NCBI RefSeq assembly: GCF_003173775.1
Contig: NZ_CP029552.1
Coordinates: 6,097,001-6,161,000 of the forward strand
Direction: 5' to 3'
Source of the DNA: Methylobacterium sp. 17Sr1-1
GTDB lineage: Bacteria; Pseudomonadota; Alphaproteobacteria; Rhizobiales; Beijerinckiaceae
Length of the DNA stretch: 64,000 nucleotides
The notes below the pieces were generated by a model. That model worked only from the letters and a program-made list of their open reading frames with translations, searched no databases and was not told the DNA's origin. The position numbers and the translations under genes were made by a program. The number at the start of each line of letters is the position of its first letter. The first letter of the stretch is position 1. This document shows, one piece after another, positions 35,451-44,026 of this stretch.

Positions 35451-36347
35451 GTGGCCGAGGACGCCGACGCGCTGCGCGTGCGAACCCTGTTCCTCTCGGA
35501 TATCCACCTGGGGACCAAGGGCTGCCAGGCCGAGCTGCTGCTCGACTTCATGCGCGAAGTGGATGCCGACGAGATCTACCTGGTCGGCGACATCGTCGAC
35601 GGCTGGAAGCTGCGCTCGGGCTGGTACTGGCCGCAATCGCACAACGACGTGGTGCAGAAGCTCCTGCGGAAGGTGCGCAAGGGCTCGCGCCTCGTCTACG
35701 TGCCCGGCAACCACGACGAGTTCCTGCGCGACTTCCTCGACATGCATTTCGGCGGCATCGAGATCCAGGACCAGGTGCTGCACGAGGCGGCGGACGGCAA
35801 GCGCTACCTCGTCATCCACGGCGACCAGTTCGACCTCGTGGTGCGCCACGCCCGCTGGCTGGCCTATCTCGGCGACGGCGCCTACTCGGCGGCGCTCTTC
35901 GTCAACACCCACCTGAACTGGGTGCGCCGGCGCCTCGGCCTGACCTACTGGTCGCTGTCGGCCTGGGCCAAGCTGAAGGTGAAGAACGCCGTCAACTTCA
36001 TCGGCCGCTTCGAGGAATTCTTGATCGCCGAGGCGCGCCGGGCCGAGGCCGACGGGGTGATCTGCGGCCACATCCACCATGCGGCGAGCCGCATGGTCGG
36101 CGACATGCACTACCTCAACACCGGCGACTGGGTCGAATCCTGCACGGCCGTCGTCGAGCATTACGACGGCACGATGGAGGTGATCCGCTTCGCCGAGTGG
36201 AAGCGGGCCCATGCCGAGGCCCCCACGCCGCTGACCTCCCACAGTCGCCAAGTCGCCGCGGGCGAGGTCGCCCCGATCGAGGAGTTGGCGCCCGCCGCCC
36301 GCGCCCCCCTGCCCCCGGCCGCCCAGAGCACCCGGGCCGTCGCGTGA
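35451..36347 (+). CDS. UDP-2,3-diacylglucosamine diphosphatase-like metallophosphoesterase (LpxH-like)
   Basis: This 298-residue enzyme has a full calcineurin-like metal site: LFLSDIHLGTKG, YLVGDIVDGW, VYVPGNHDEFL, VIHGDQFD and ICGHIHHA. The pattern is that of the LpxH-like branch widespread in alphaproteobacteria, which acts on lipid A precursors or related lipids, though this branch is less well characterised than E. coli LpxH (240 residues). The GTG start has a strong AAGGAGA ahead of it. Its stop overlaps the start of the next gene by four bases, so the two proteins probably work together at the membrane. Confidence 0.88.
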   Translation: MAEDADALRVRTLFLSDIHLGTKGCQAELLLDFMREVDADEIYLVGDIVDGWKLRSGWYWPQSHNDVVQKLLRKVRKGSRLVYVPGNHDEFLRDFLDMHFGGIEIQDQVLHEAADGKRYLVIHGDQFDLVVRHARWLAYLGDGAYSAALFVNTHLNWVRRRLGLTYWSLSAWAKLKVKNAVNFIGRFEEFLIAEARRAEADGVICGHIHHAASRMVGDMHYLNTGDWVESCTAVVEHYDGTMEVIRFAEWKRAHAEAPTPLTSHSRQVAAGEVAPIEELAPAARAPLPPAAQSTRAVA

Positions 36348-37444
36348 GGCTCCTCGTCGCGACCGATGCCTGGCACCCCCAGGTCAACGGCGTCGTCCGC
36401 TCCCTCGAGCACATGGTGGCGGCAGGGCGCCGGCGCGGCCACGACCCGGTGATGCTGACGCCCCTCGACTTCGCCAACGTGCCGCTGCCGGGCTATGCCG
36501 AGATCCGGCTCTCGCTCGTCACCGCCCGTGGCGTCGCGGCCCGCTTTCCCGCCCTGGCGCCGACCCACGTCCACATCGCCACAGAAGGGCCGATCGGGCT
36601 CGCCACCCGCCGGGTCTGCCTGGCGCAGGGGCGCCCCTTCACCACCAGCTACCACACCCGGTTCCCCGAGTACCTCGCCGCCCGCCTGCCGGTGCCGGAA
36701 CGCTGGAGCTACGCCTGGCTGCGCCGCTTCCACGGCGCCGCGAGCGGCACGATGGTGAGCACGCCCTCGCTGGAGCGCGACCTGTCCGGGCGCGGCTTCA
36801 CCCGGCTGATGCGCTGGAGCCGCGGCGTCGACACCGGCCTCTTCCGCCCCCGCGACGGCGAGGCCCCGCCGGCCGCCCTGGCCGGGCTGCCGCGCCCGTT
36901 CTTCCTGTTCGTCGGGCGGCTGGCGGTGGAGAAGAACGTCGAGGCGTTCCTGCGCCTCGACCTGCCCGGCACCAAGCTCGTCGTCGGCGACGGGCCGGAC
37001 CGGGCGCGGCTCGCCGGGATCGATCCCGAAGCCCGCTTCCTCGGCACCCTCACCGGCGAGGCCCTGGCCCGGGTCTATTCGGCCTCCGACGTCTTCGTCT
37101 TCCCGAGCCTCACCGACACCTTCGGCATCGTGCTGCTGGAGGCGCTGGCGAGCGGCTTGGCCGTCGCGGCCTATCCGGTGACCGGGCCGCTCGACGTGGT
37201 CGGGGGCACGGACGTGGGCGTCCTCGACCAGGACCTCGGCGCGGCGGCCCGCGCGGCGCTCGCGATCCCGCGGGACGCCTGCCGGGCGGAGGCCCTGCGC
37301 TACACCTGGGAGGCGAGCGCCGACCAGTTCTACGGCAACATCGAGGCCGCCCATGCCGACGGGATGCCGGCGCCGCAGCGCCGGCCGGGCCTGCCGCGGG
37401 CCCTGCCGGGCGAGGCGCCGGTGCCGCGGGTGGGCGAGGGGTAA
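36344..37444 (+). CDS. GT4-family glycosyltransferase
   Basis: This 366-residue glycosyltransferase starts at a GTG overlapping the previous stop (GTGA). The N-terminal domain opens with LLVATDAWHPQVNGVVRSLE, typical of the GT4 group that includes SqdX/MgtA-like glycolipid enzymes. The C-terminal domain has FFLFVGRLAVEKNVEAFL and the nucleotide-sugar EX7E-like region in VFVFPSLTDTFGIVLLEALA. Coupling to an LpxH-like phosphatase suggests transfer of a sugar to a membrane lipid. Acceptor and sugar are not determinable from sequence. Confidence 0.9.
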   Translation: MRLLVATDAWHPQVNGVVRSLEHMVAAGRRRGHDPVMLTPLDFANVPLPGYAEIRLSLVTARGVAARFPALAPTHVHIATEGPIGLATRRVCLAQGRPFTTSYHTRFPEYLAARLPVPERWSYAWLRRFHGAASGTMVSTPSLERDLSGRGFTRLMRWSRGVDTGLFRPRDGEAPPAALAGLPRPFFLFVGRLAVEKNVEAFLRLDLPGTKLVVGDGPDRARLAGIDPEARFLGTLTGEALARVYSASDVFVFPSLTDTFGIVLLEALASGLAVAAYPVTGPLDVVGGTDVGVLDQDLGAAARAALAIPRDACRAEALRYTWEASADQFYGNIEAAHADGMPAPQRRPGLPRALPGEAPVPRVGEG

Positions 37445-37523
37445 CGACAGCCGGCAGCGACGCGGCCGAGTGGATGGCGAACCGCTGCCCGGCCTGCTCG
37501 CATCACAGCCACGCCCGCCCGAT

Positions 37524-38729
37524 TCATTCGGCCTTCAGCGCGAGGCTCTGCCGTGGCTCGGGCGCCATGCGATGGTGCAGCATCCGCAGCCCGACCAGGA
37601 GGCCGACCGCGACGATCGAGATCGTCAGCGCCAGCCACAGGGCGGCGTGGGGACCCGCCCTCGTCACGAGCGCGGCGAACACCGGCGGCGCGGCCGCGAA
37701 GGAGAGGTTGAGCGGCACTGCCAGACGCGCCGAGGCGCGGGCATAGGCGCCGGCGGGGAAGATCTGCAACGGGAGCGTGGCGCGGGTGACGGCGCCGATG
37801 CCGCTGGCGGCGCCGTAGAGCGTGGCGAACAGCATCGCCCCGGCAAAGCTGCGGGTCAGCAGCAGCACGACGAAGCTCAGCGGAAACAGCGCGTAGGCGA
37901 CGAGGCCGAGGGTGAAGCCCGACCAGTGCCGGCCGCCCAGGACCTCGACCATGCGCCCCGCCCATTGGGCGATGCCGATGAAGGACGCCGCAGCCAGCGC
38001 GGCGGCATGGTCGAGCCCCGCCGCCTCGAACAGGATGATGAAGGTCAGGGCGAAGCCCCAGGTGAAGAAGCCGTTCGCCGCGAAGCTCAAGGCGAGAAGG
38101 GTGAACCGCGCCCGATCGATGCCGGCGGGCCCGGCGGCTTCCGCGCCGGATCGCGTCCCGGGCCGCCGCGCGAGCGTCGCCCAGTGCAGCGGCACGCAGA
38201 CGAGCAGCATCGTGACGCCGTAGCACAGCGTCGTCGCGCGCCAGCCCCACCGGTCCTGCAGGAGCCCCGAGAGCGGCCAGACGATCGTCGAGGTCAACCC
38301 GCCGGCCAGGACCAGCAGGCCGAGCGCCCGGCGCGCCGCGCCGCCGGCGATCTCGGTCACGGCGATCTGCGCCGGGGTGGTCAGCATCCCGGCGCCCGCC
38401 AGCCCGATGACGACCCACGACACGAAGTAGAGCGCCGGGCCGTCGGCCGAACCCATGATCAGCAGGCCGGCCGCGCCCAGGGCCGATCCGGCGATCATGA
38501 CCGGGCGCGCACCGACGCGCTCGAAGACGCCGCTCAGCGGCCAGGTCGCGGCGGCCATGACGACGAGCATGACCGTCGGCCCGGCCATGACGAGGGGAAG
38601 CGCCATGCCCAGCTCGCCGGCCATGGCCGGTCCCGTGACCGCGGGCAGCCAGAACGTGGCGCCCCACCCGATGATCTGCGTCAGGGAGAGGGCAGCGACG
38701 GCACGGGCCGTCGGTGACGGGATGAGCAT
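37524..38729 (-). CDS. MFS transporter
   Basis: This 401-residue major-facilitator carrier has about twelve hydrophobic helices (first: AVAALSLTQIIGWGATFWLP). The MFS loop signature appears as GVFERVGARPVMIAGS between helices 2 and 3. The opening resembles the group annotated as MCT/oxalate-formate-type or cyanate-like carriers, but the substrate is unclear. It stands alone between a plus-strand glycosyltransferase and a minus-strand DUF488 gene. Confidence 0.87.
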   Translation of the reverse strand: MLIPSPTARAVAALSLTQIIGWGATFWLPAVTGPAMAGELGMALPLVMAGPTVMLVVMAAATWPLSGVFERVGARPVMIAGSALGAAGLLIMGSADGPALYFVSWVVIGLAGAGMLTTPAQIAVTEIAGGAARRALGLLVLAGGLTSTIVWPLSGLLQDRWGWRATTLCYGVTMLLVCVPLHWATLARRPGTRSGAEAAGPAGIDRARFTLLALSFAANGFFTWGFALTFIILFEAAGLDHAAALAAASFIGIAQWAGRMVEVLGGRHWSGFTLGLVAYALFPLSFVVLLLTRSFAGAMLFATLYGAASGIGAVTRATLPLQIFPAGAYARASARLAVPLNLSFAAAPPVFAALVTRAGPHAALWLALTISIVAVGLLVGLRMLHHRMAPEPRQSLALKAE

Positions 38730-38832
38730 CTTCGGGCGACGGTCGGGCAGCGGGCAGCCGGCATGATGCGGCGCGGCGGTTCGCGGGTCCAGGTCGAATC
38801 GGCGAGCGGGCCCGGGAAGCGGCTGCGCCGCC

Positions 38833-39276
38833 TCACGCGAACAGATCGACGATCTCGAACCCCCTCCCCGCCAGCCGCTCGCTCAGGACCCGCCGGTGGC
38901 AGCGCTCGGGGTCGCGCTCGAAGCAGAGCAGGCAGGTCGGCCCTGCCGCCGCCAAGGCCGCCAGCTCGTCGAGGGCGGCCGCGCCCGAGGCCGTGTCCAG
39001 CACCTCGTCGCAGTAGATCCGCCGCATCAGTGCCGCGTCATGGGCGCGCGCCGCCTCGCGGCCGGCCTTCGGCGTGCCGAGGCTGCGTAAGTGCGCGTAA
39101 CCAATGCCCACGCCGGTCAGCCCCGCGGCCAGCGCGCTCTTCGAGAATCCCCGCTTGCGCGAGGCCGCCACCGCCCGCACATCGGCCAGGGTCGCCACGC
39201 CGGCATCGCGCAGGGCGGCGGTGAAGCGCTCCGGATCGGCGCCTTCGTACCCGATGGTAAACAGAACCTTGGCCAT
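38833..39276 (-). CDS. DUF488 family protein
   Basis: This ~147-residue protein has the DUF488 pattern: LFTIGYEGADPERFTAAL, TLADVRAVAASRKRGFSKSA, and the conserved cysteine/histidine motif CLLCFERDPERCHRRVL. The function is not established; the family is often linked to stress or DNA-related loci. The start at 39276 fits the family's usual N-terminus, though the purine-rich stretch is very close to it and an ATG five codons upstream (39291) is also possible. Confidence 0.85.
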   Translation of the reverse strand: MAKVLFTIGYEGADPERFTAALRDAGVATLADVRAVAASRKRGFSKSALAAGLTGVGIGYAHLRSLGTPKAGREAARAHDAALMRRIYCDEVLDTASGAAALDELAALAAAGPTCLLCFERDPERCHRRVLSERLAGRGFEIVDLFA

Positions 39277-39442
39277 TCTCCGCCCCGGCAAACATCAAGT
39301 TCGACGGGGGCTTATGCCCGATGGACGAGGCCCGGGCGAGCCGTGCGCCGGCCCTACGTGGCTTATCGGCCACGCGTTCCGGAATTCCGTTCAGATCTCG
39401 TCAAGCTTCCATTAACCCGCCCCACCGCATCGAATAGCCATA

Positions 39443-40339
39443 GTGTTCCGCGTGAAGTCAGGCCGCGCCCCGATGCCGATGGAGTCGACGATCCCCTCCG
39501 CCCCGTGGTCCACCGTGCTGTCGCGCAGCGTCCGGTGGGGCAAGCGTGCCCTCGCGGCGGCGAGCCTCGCCGCGCTGGCGGCCTGCGCCGGCGGCGGCGC
39601 CGATTTCTACCCGACCAAGGGCGACGTGAAGCCCCATCCGGGTGTCGCCAAGGCGAAGAACCACCCGATCCAGGGCATCGACGTCTCGAAGTGGCAGGGG
39701 CCGATCGACTGGACCTCGGTCAAGGGCGCCGGCACCCAGTTCGCCTACATCAAGGCGACCGAGGGCGGCGACCACGTCGACGACCGCTTCCGCGAGAACT
39801 GGGACGGCGCCGGCCGGGCCGGCGTACCGCGGGGCGCCTACCACTTCGTGTTCTGGTGCCGCTCGGCCAAGGACCAGATGGACTGGTTCAAGCGCAACGT
39901 CCCCAACGACCCGACCGCCCTGCCCCCGGTCCTCGACGTCGAGTGGAACGGCCACTCGCAGCTCTGCCCGAAGAAGCTGCCGAAGGCCCAGGCCCTCGCG
40001 ATGACCGAGTACATGCTCCGCGAGATGGAGGCCTATACCGGCAAGCGGCCGATCATCTACACCGACATCACGTTCCACAAGGACGTGCTGGAGGGCGAGC
40101 TGCCGGATTACCCGCACTGGGTCCGCTCCACCGCCGCCGAGCCGGAGCAGCGCTACGTCAATCGCGACTGGATGCTGTGGCAGTTCACCTCGACCGGCCG
40201 GGTGCCGGGCGTGCGCGGCGACGTCGACCGCAACGCCTTCTACGGCACCAAGGCCGAATGGGCCTCGTTCCTCGCCACCGATTGCGATCCCCGCCATCAC
40301 CGCCGGCTGTCGGAGGCGGGGCTCTGCACGGACAAATGA
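39443..40339 (+). CDS. GH25-family lysozyme (N-acetylmuramidase), predicted lipoprotein
   Basis: This ~298-residue secreted muramidase has a GH25 domain from about residue 70. GIDVSKWQGPIDW, FAYIKATEGGDHVDDRF, GAYHFVFW and the catalytic DxE motif in PPVLDVEWNG are present, followed by MLWQFTSTG. The N-terminal region is basic, then hydrophobic, and ends in a lipobox-like LAACAG, so the mature enzyme is probably lipid-anchored in the periplasm. GTG at 39443 or ATG at 39473 or 39479 could be the start; the shorter forms give a more usual signal peptide. It likely remodels or recycles peptidoglycan. A terminator follows. Confidence 0.92.
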   Translation: MFRVKSGRAPMPMESTIPSAPWSTVLSRSVRWGKRALAAASLAALAACAGGGADFYPTKGDVKPHPGVAKAKNHPIQGIDVSKWQGPIDWTSVKGAGTQFAYIKATEGGDHVDDRFRENWDGAGRAGVPRGAYHFVFWCRSAKDQMDWFKRNVPNDPTALPPVLDVEWNGHSQLCPKKLPKAQALAMTEYMLREMEAYTGKRPIIYTDITFHKDVLEGELPDYPHWVRSTAAEPEQRYVNRDWMLWQFTSTGRVPGVRGDVDRNAFYGTKAEWASFLATDCDPRHHRRLSEAGLCTDK

Positions 40340-40361
40340 TGCTCGTGAGGTAGCGAAGACG

Positions 40362-40398
40362 AAGAAGCCCGGTCCGCGACGAGCGGCCGGGCTTCTTT
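40362..40398 (+). terminator. Rho-independent terminator after the GH25 gene
   Basis: AAGAAGCCCGGTCCG (40362-40376) pairs with CGGCCGGGCTTCTT (40384-40397) with one bulged base and a 7-base loop, ending in a short T run. It lies 22 bp after the stop. The hairpin's A-rich 5' end means it could also act for the opposite strand. Confidence 0.8.
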
Positions 40399-40443
40399 CA
40401 TTCGCAGGATCCGGCTGACACCGACAAACTGTACTTCCTCCAA

Positions 40444-40479
40444 GTCATCCCGGGTTCCGCTGCGCGGCCCCGGGATGAC
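40444..40479. repeat. Solo arm of palindromic repeat family 1 (copy E)
   Basis: This 36-bp sequence starts GTCATCCCGGG and ends CCCGGGATGAC, matching the right arm of the 140-bp elements. The partner arm and the centre are absent. It lies between the GH25 terminator and the 3' end of acdS. It may be a deletion remnant or a founding unit of the family. Confidence 0.75.
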
Positions 40480-40545
40480 ATGGAGGGTGGCAGGTCCGGG
40501 GGCTGTTCGAGGAAGTGCAGCCTGGCGAACGGCCCCCGTCCCCGC

Positions 40546-41568
40546 TCAGCCGTTGCGGAAGGTGTAGCTGTAGCCGTTCAGCGCCGGCGCGCCGCCGAGA
40601 TGGGCGTAGAGCACCTTCGAGCCCTTGGGGAAGAAGCCCTTCTGGACGAGGTCGATCATGCCCTGCATCGACTTGCCCTCGTAGACCGGGTCGGTGATCA
40701 TCGCCTCGAGCCGGGCCGCGAGGCGGATCGCCTCGACCGTCTCCTTCGAGGGCACGCCGTAGACCGGGTAGGCGTACTCCTCCTTGATCACCACGTCGTC
40801 CTCCGTGATCTCGCCGGCGCCGACGAGAGCGGAGGTGTTGCGGGCGATCTCGAGCACCTGTGCCTTCGTCTGCGCCGGGGTGCAGGAGGCGTCGATGCCG
40901 ATGACGTTGCGGGCGCGGCCGTCGGGCTTGAAGCCGACCAGCATGCCCGCATGGGTCGAGCCGGTGACGGTGCAGACCACGATGTAGTCGAAGTGGAGGC
41001 CCATCTCGGCTTCCTGCTTGCGCACTTCTTCCGCAAAGCCGACGTAGCCCAGACCGCCGAACTTGTGCACCGAGGCGCCGGCCGGGATCGCGTAGGGCTT
41101 GCCGCCCTTGGCCTTCACGTCCTCGATCGCCTGCTTCCAGCTGTCGCGGATGCCGATGTCGAAGCCGTCGTCGACGAGCTGCGATTCGGCGCCCATGATC
41201 CGCGTCAGCATGATGTTGCCGACCCGGTCGTAGACCGCGTCCTCGTGCGGCACCCAGGCTTCCTGGATCACCCGGCACTTCATGCCGATCTTGGCCGCCA
41301 CCGCCGCCACCATGCGGGTGTGGTTCGACTGCACGCCGCCGATCGACACCAGGGTGTCGGCGCCCGAGGCGATCGCGTCCGGCACGATGTATTCGAGCTT
41401 GCGCAGCTTGTTGCCGCCATAGGCGAGACCCGAGTTGCAGTCCTCACGCTTGGCGTAGATCTGCACGTCGCCGCCGAGATGGGCGGTCAGGCGCGGCAGG
41501 TGCTCGATCGGGGTCGGGCCGAAGGTCAGGGGGTAGCGCTCGAACTGCGACAGCATCGATTGGGTCAT
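40546..41568 (-). CDS. acdS: 1-aminocyclopropane-1-carboxylate deaminase AcdS
   Basis: This 340-residue PLP enzyme splits ACC, the precursor of plant ethylene, into 2-oxobutyrate and ammonia. The PLP lysine is Lys54 in [10 protein letters not shown], and the nucleophilic serine is Ser81 in [11 protein letters not shown]. The residues that separate true ACC deaminases from D-cysteine desulfhydrases are present: Tyr296-Glu297 in DPVYEGKS and Leu324 in [10 protein letters not shown] (Glu295 and Leu322 in Pseudomonas numbering). The gene is divergent from an Lrp-type regulator 154 bp away, the classic acdS/acdR layout. It points to life on or in plants. Confidence 0.97.
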   Translation of the reverse strand: MTQSMLSQFERYPLTFGPTPIEHLPRLTAHLGGDVQIYAKREDCNSGLAYGGNKLRKLEYIVPDAIASGADTLVSIGGVQSNHTRMVAAVAAKIGMKCRVIQEAWVPHEDAVYDRVGNIMLTRIMGAESQLVDDGFDIGIRDSWKQAIEDVKAKGGKPYAIPAGASVHKFGGLGYVGFAEEVRKQEAEMGLHFDYIVVCTVTGSTHAGMLVGFKPDGRARNVIGIDASCTPAQTKAQVLEIARNTSALVGAGEITEDDVVIKEEYAYPVYGVPSKETVEAIRLAARLEAMITDPVYEGKSMQGMIDLVQKGFFPKGSKVLYAHLGGAPALNGYSYTFRNG

Positions 41569-41722
41569 CGCCGGGGTCCTGTGTGGAAGCCGCGATCGTT
41601 GTAGCAGGCTCCCGGCGGAAGGTGCTCTCGAAGTTGGACGAATTTTGGCGCTGGCCGGCCCCGCTACCGGTTCCATGTGCTACTGCATTCCGTGAAACAG
41701 CCATCTTGCGGAAGGATCTTTC

Positions 41723-42187
41723 ATGCCCGCCGGGCTCGACCGCATCGACCTCAAGATTCTCCGTCTGCTGCAAGAGGATGGCCGCATCGGCAACGCCGAG
41801 CTCGCCAAGCGCGTCAACACCAGCCCGGCGACCTGCCACCGCCGCACCCAGCGCCTGTTCGACGAAGGGTATCTCCGCGGCGTGCGCGCCGTGGTGGCCC
41901 CCGAGCGGGTGGGGCGCGGCTCCCTAGTCCTGGTCGGGGTGGTGCTCGACCGCTCGACGCCCGAGGCCTTCTCGGCCTTCGAGGCCGCGGCGCTCGCCAT
42001 GCCGACCCTCCTCGACTGCCACCTCGTCGCCGGCGACTTCGACTACTTCCTCAAGATCCGGGTCTCGGACATGGCCGACTTCAACCGGATGCACAGCGAG
42101 ATCCTGATCGCCCTGCCCGGGGTGCGCCAGACCCGGACCTTCTTCGTCATGAAGGAGGTGATCGACAACGCGCCCTTGAGCTTGTGA
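41723..42187 (+). CDS. acdR: Lrp/AsnC-family regulator AcdR
   Basis: This 154-residue regulator has an N-terminal winged helix-turn-helix (LKILRLLQEDGRIGNAELAK, then RVNTSPATCHRRTQRLFDEG) and a C-terminal RAM/AsnC effector domain. The divergent position next to acdS matches acdR, which controls ACC deaminase expression in proteobacteria, with ACC or leucine as likely signals. A GGAAGGA Shine-Dalgarno lies six bases before the ATG. The 154-bp acdS-acdR gap probably holds its operator, but no clean Lrp box was identified by eye. Confidence 0.93.
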   Translation: MPAGLDRIDLKILRLLQEDGRIGNAELAKRVNTSPATCHRRTQRLFDEGYLRGVRAVVAPERVGRGSLVLVGVVLDRSTPEAFSAFEAAALAMPTLLDCHLVAGDFDYFLKIRVSDMADFNRMHSEILIALPGVRQTRTFFVMKEVIDNAPLSL

Positions 42188-42222
42188 GGGAGCACGGCGC
42201 GAGAGGTGCCGCGAGGGTCTTC

Positions 42223-42810
42223 CTATCGGGCCCGCTGCTGCGCCACGAGCGCCTCCGCTGCCTGGACGAGCGCGTGCCCGACGCCGTCCGGGCCGCCGCC
42301 ATGGGTCTGGCTGATCGCGTAGGCTCCTTCCACGAGCAACAGCAGGCCGTCGGCGAGCTGGCCGGGGTCCCTCGCCTGCAGCGCCCCGGCGAGGTGCCGG
42401 AAGCGTTCCCGCAATGCCGTCTTCGTGGCCCGCGCGATCTGCCGGCCGGGATGGGCCGGATCGGCGAACTCGGCGCAGAAATTGATGAAGGGGCAGCCCC
42501 GGTATCCCTCCTGCGTCGTCCGCTCGACCAAGTAGGTCATGATCGCGCGGAGCCGCTCGTCCGGGTCGTCGTATCGGTCGAACGTCTCGTCCCAGCGTTC
42601 GAGAAACTGCCGCGACCGCTCCTCCAGATAGGCGAGGACGAGATCGTCCTTCGACGGGAAGCTGCGATAGAGGCTGATCTTGGTGACCCCGGCCTCCTTG
42701 ACGATGGCCTCGACGCCGACGGACCGGATCCCGTCGCGGTAGAACCGCTCGGCCGCGACCGCGAAGATCTTGTCGCGCGCCCGTGTCGGTCTCGTCGGCG
42801 CTTGGTCCAT
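42223..42810 (-). CDS. TetR-family transcriptional regulator
   Basis: This 195-residue regulator has a TetR DNA-binding domain at about residues 13-58 (IFAVAAERFYRDGIRSVGVE, then AIVKEAGVTKISLYRSFPSK). The larger C-terminal part would bind a ligand. The ATG at 42810 has an AGGAA Shine-Dalgarno; a longer frame to 42873 runs through the putative operator and is unlikely. It faces a YciI-like gene and a DNA glycosylase-like gene, which it probably represses along with itself. Confidence 0.92.
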   Translation of the reverse strand: MDQAPTRPTRARDKIFAVAAERFYRDGIRSVGVEAIVKEAGVTKISLYRSFPSKDDLVLAYLEERSRQFLERWDETFDRYDDPDERLRAIMTYLVERTTQEGYRGCPFINFCAEFADPAHPGRQIARATKTALRERFRHLAGALQARDPGQLADGLLLLVEGAYAISQTHGGGPDGVGHALVQAAEALVAQQRAR

Positions 42811-42833
42811 CGTGGTTCCTCGATTGACATGTG

Positions 42834-42843
42834 ACCGACCGGT
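42834..42843. promoter_or_regulatory. Candidate TetR operator palindrome
   Basis: ACCGACCGGT (ACCG, two bases, CGGT) lies 24 bp upstream of the TetR start codon, within TGTGACCGACCGGTTCG. The central symmetry and short length suit a TetR half-site pair. Assignment is by position and symmetry only. Confidence 0.45.
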
Positions 42844-42978
42844 TCGTACCACAGTCGAGCACCGGCCTGCCATAGCGGCAAGTCCCTCCGGTTCAGGTCA
42901 CGGTGTCGCGTGTCGCCGGTACCGGCGCGGCATCCGTCCCGGAGCCAAAAAGCATCCTCTCCGCGTGAGGATCATGAG

Positions 42979-43284
42979 ATGAAGCATTTCATCGTCGAGG
43001 CGACGTATCTCGTTCCGTTCGAGGCCGTCGCTCCTCTGATACCGAGTCATCGGAACTTCCTGAAGGACGGATACGATCGCGGGCTTTTCCTGTGCTCGGG
43101 GCCGAAGGAACCGCCGGTCGGCGGGTTCCTGGTGGCGCGGGCCGAGACCCGCGAAGATCTCGAAACGCTGTTCGAGGCCGAGCCGTTTCGCCAGAACGGC
43201 GTCGCCCGCTTCACCTTCACGGAGTTCCGGCCGGTGATGCGGCAGGATTGGTGCGAGCCCTGGTTCACGGGCGAGCCGGCGTGA
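42979..43284 (+). CDS. YciI-like protein (YCII-related domain)
   Basis: This 101-residue dimeric alpha-beta barrel protein has the YCII pattern: HFIVEATYLVPFEAVAPL, then HRNFLKDGYDRGLFLCSGP, and a later LFEAEPFRQNGVARFTFTEF. The His (in SHRNF) and Asp residues usual in the family's putative active site are visible. The precise activity is unknown. Its stop codon overlaps the ATG of the next gene (TGATG), so the two are translationally coupled. Both are divergent from the TetR gene. Confidence 0.87.
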   Translation: MKHFIVEATYLVPFEAVAPLIPSHRNFLKDGYDRGLFLCSGPKEPPVGGFLVARAETREDLETLFEAEPFRQNGVARFTFTEFRPVMRQDWCEPWFTGEPA

Positions 43285-43961
43285 TGCGGCCCCTCGAAGA
43301 CATCCTGGCCGAGGCGGCGTCCCGCAAGGGCGGGCTCGCGGCCCTGGAGGCGATGCTCGGCGAGACGCCGGTTCTCCCGCGCGACCGGATCGCCGCGCTG
43401 CCCGATCACCGCATCCTGGCCGCGATGACGCGGCGCATCTTCAGCGCCGGCTTCTCCGCGCAGGTGATCGACGCGAAATGGCCGGCCTTCGAGAGCGCCT
43501 TCCGGGAATTCGATCCGCCGGCCTGCGCGGCGCTGACCGAAGACGACATCGACGCCCTGGCCGCCGATCGGGCGATCGTCCGCAACCGCGCCAAGATCGA
43601 TGCGGTGCGCGTCAACGCGGCCCTGCTCCTGGCGCTCGCGCGCGAGCACGGCTCGGCCGCCCGAGTCCTGGCGGACTGGCCCGAGGACGACCTCGTCGGC
43701 CTGCTGCGACTGCTGCGGGAGCGCGGCCGTCATCTCGGCGGCGATTCGGGCATGCGCGTCCTGCGGGCGATCGGCAAGCCGGCCTTCGTCACCACCAGGG
43801 ACGTCGTCGCGGCGCTGATCCGGGAAGGCGTCGTCGCGCGTGCGCCGAGCACTCCGCGCGGTCTGGCGCTGGTCCAGCGCGCCTTCAATCTGTGGTCCGC
43901 CCAATCGGGGCGCAATCTCACGGAGATCAGCCGGATCCTGGCGCTGAGCGTTCCGTCCTGA
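43284..43961 (+). CDS. DNA-3-methyladenine glycosylase I-like protein
   Basis: This 225-residue protein resembles the Tag (adenine glycosylase) family: ILAAMTRRIFSAGFSAQVID, KWPAFESAFREFDP, then IVRNRAKIDAVRVNAALLL and the late PSTPRGLALVQRAFNLWSAQ. It lacks the N-terminal Cys and C-terminal His/Cys that hold zinc in E. coli Tag, as is usual for this shorter sub-branch, so its lesion specificity is uncertain. It would remove alkylated or otherwise damaged bases. Coupling to a YciI-like gene and a TetR regulator suggests an inducible stress unit. Confidence 0.82.
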   Translation: MRPLEDILAEAASRKGGLAALEAMLGETPVLPRDRIAALPDHRILAAMTRRIFSAGFSAQVIDAKWPAFESAFREFDPPACAALTEDDIDALAADRAIVRNRAKIDAVRVNAALLLALAREHGSAARVLADWPEDDLVGLLRLLRERGRHLGGDSGMRVLRAIGKPAFVTTRDVVAALIREGVVARAPSTPRGLALVQRAFNLWSAQSGRNLTEISRILALSVPS

Positions 43962-44011
43962 GCCGACTGAGAGCCTGCATAGACGGCCAAGCCGGCGGCG
44001 CGGTTGCTCCT

Positions 44012-44026
44012 GTACGCAGTTTGTTC
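44012..44026 (+). promoter_or_regulatory. Candidate LexA (SOS) box upstream of uvrA
   Basis: GTAC-GCAGTTT-GTTC matches the alphaproteobacterial LexA pattern GTTC-N7-GTTC with one mismatch. It lies about 150 bp upstream of the uvrA start in the 213-bp gap. uvrA is a usual SOS gene in this class, which raises the prior. Confidence 0.5.

Noticed and set aside
40546-41568. D-cysteine desulfhydrase as an alternative for the PLP enzyme
   Set aside because: The specificity positions are Glu297 and Leu324, as in true ACC deaminases, and the gene has the acdR neighbour.
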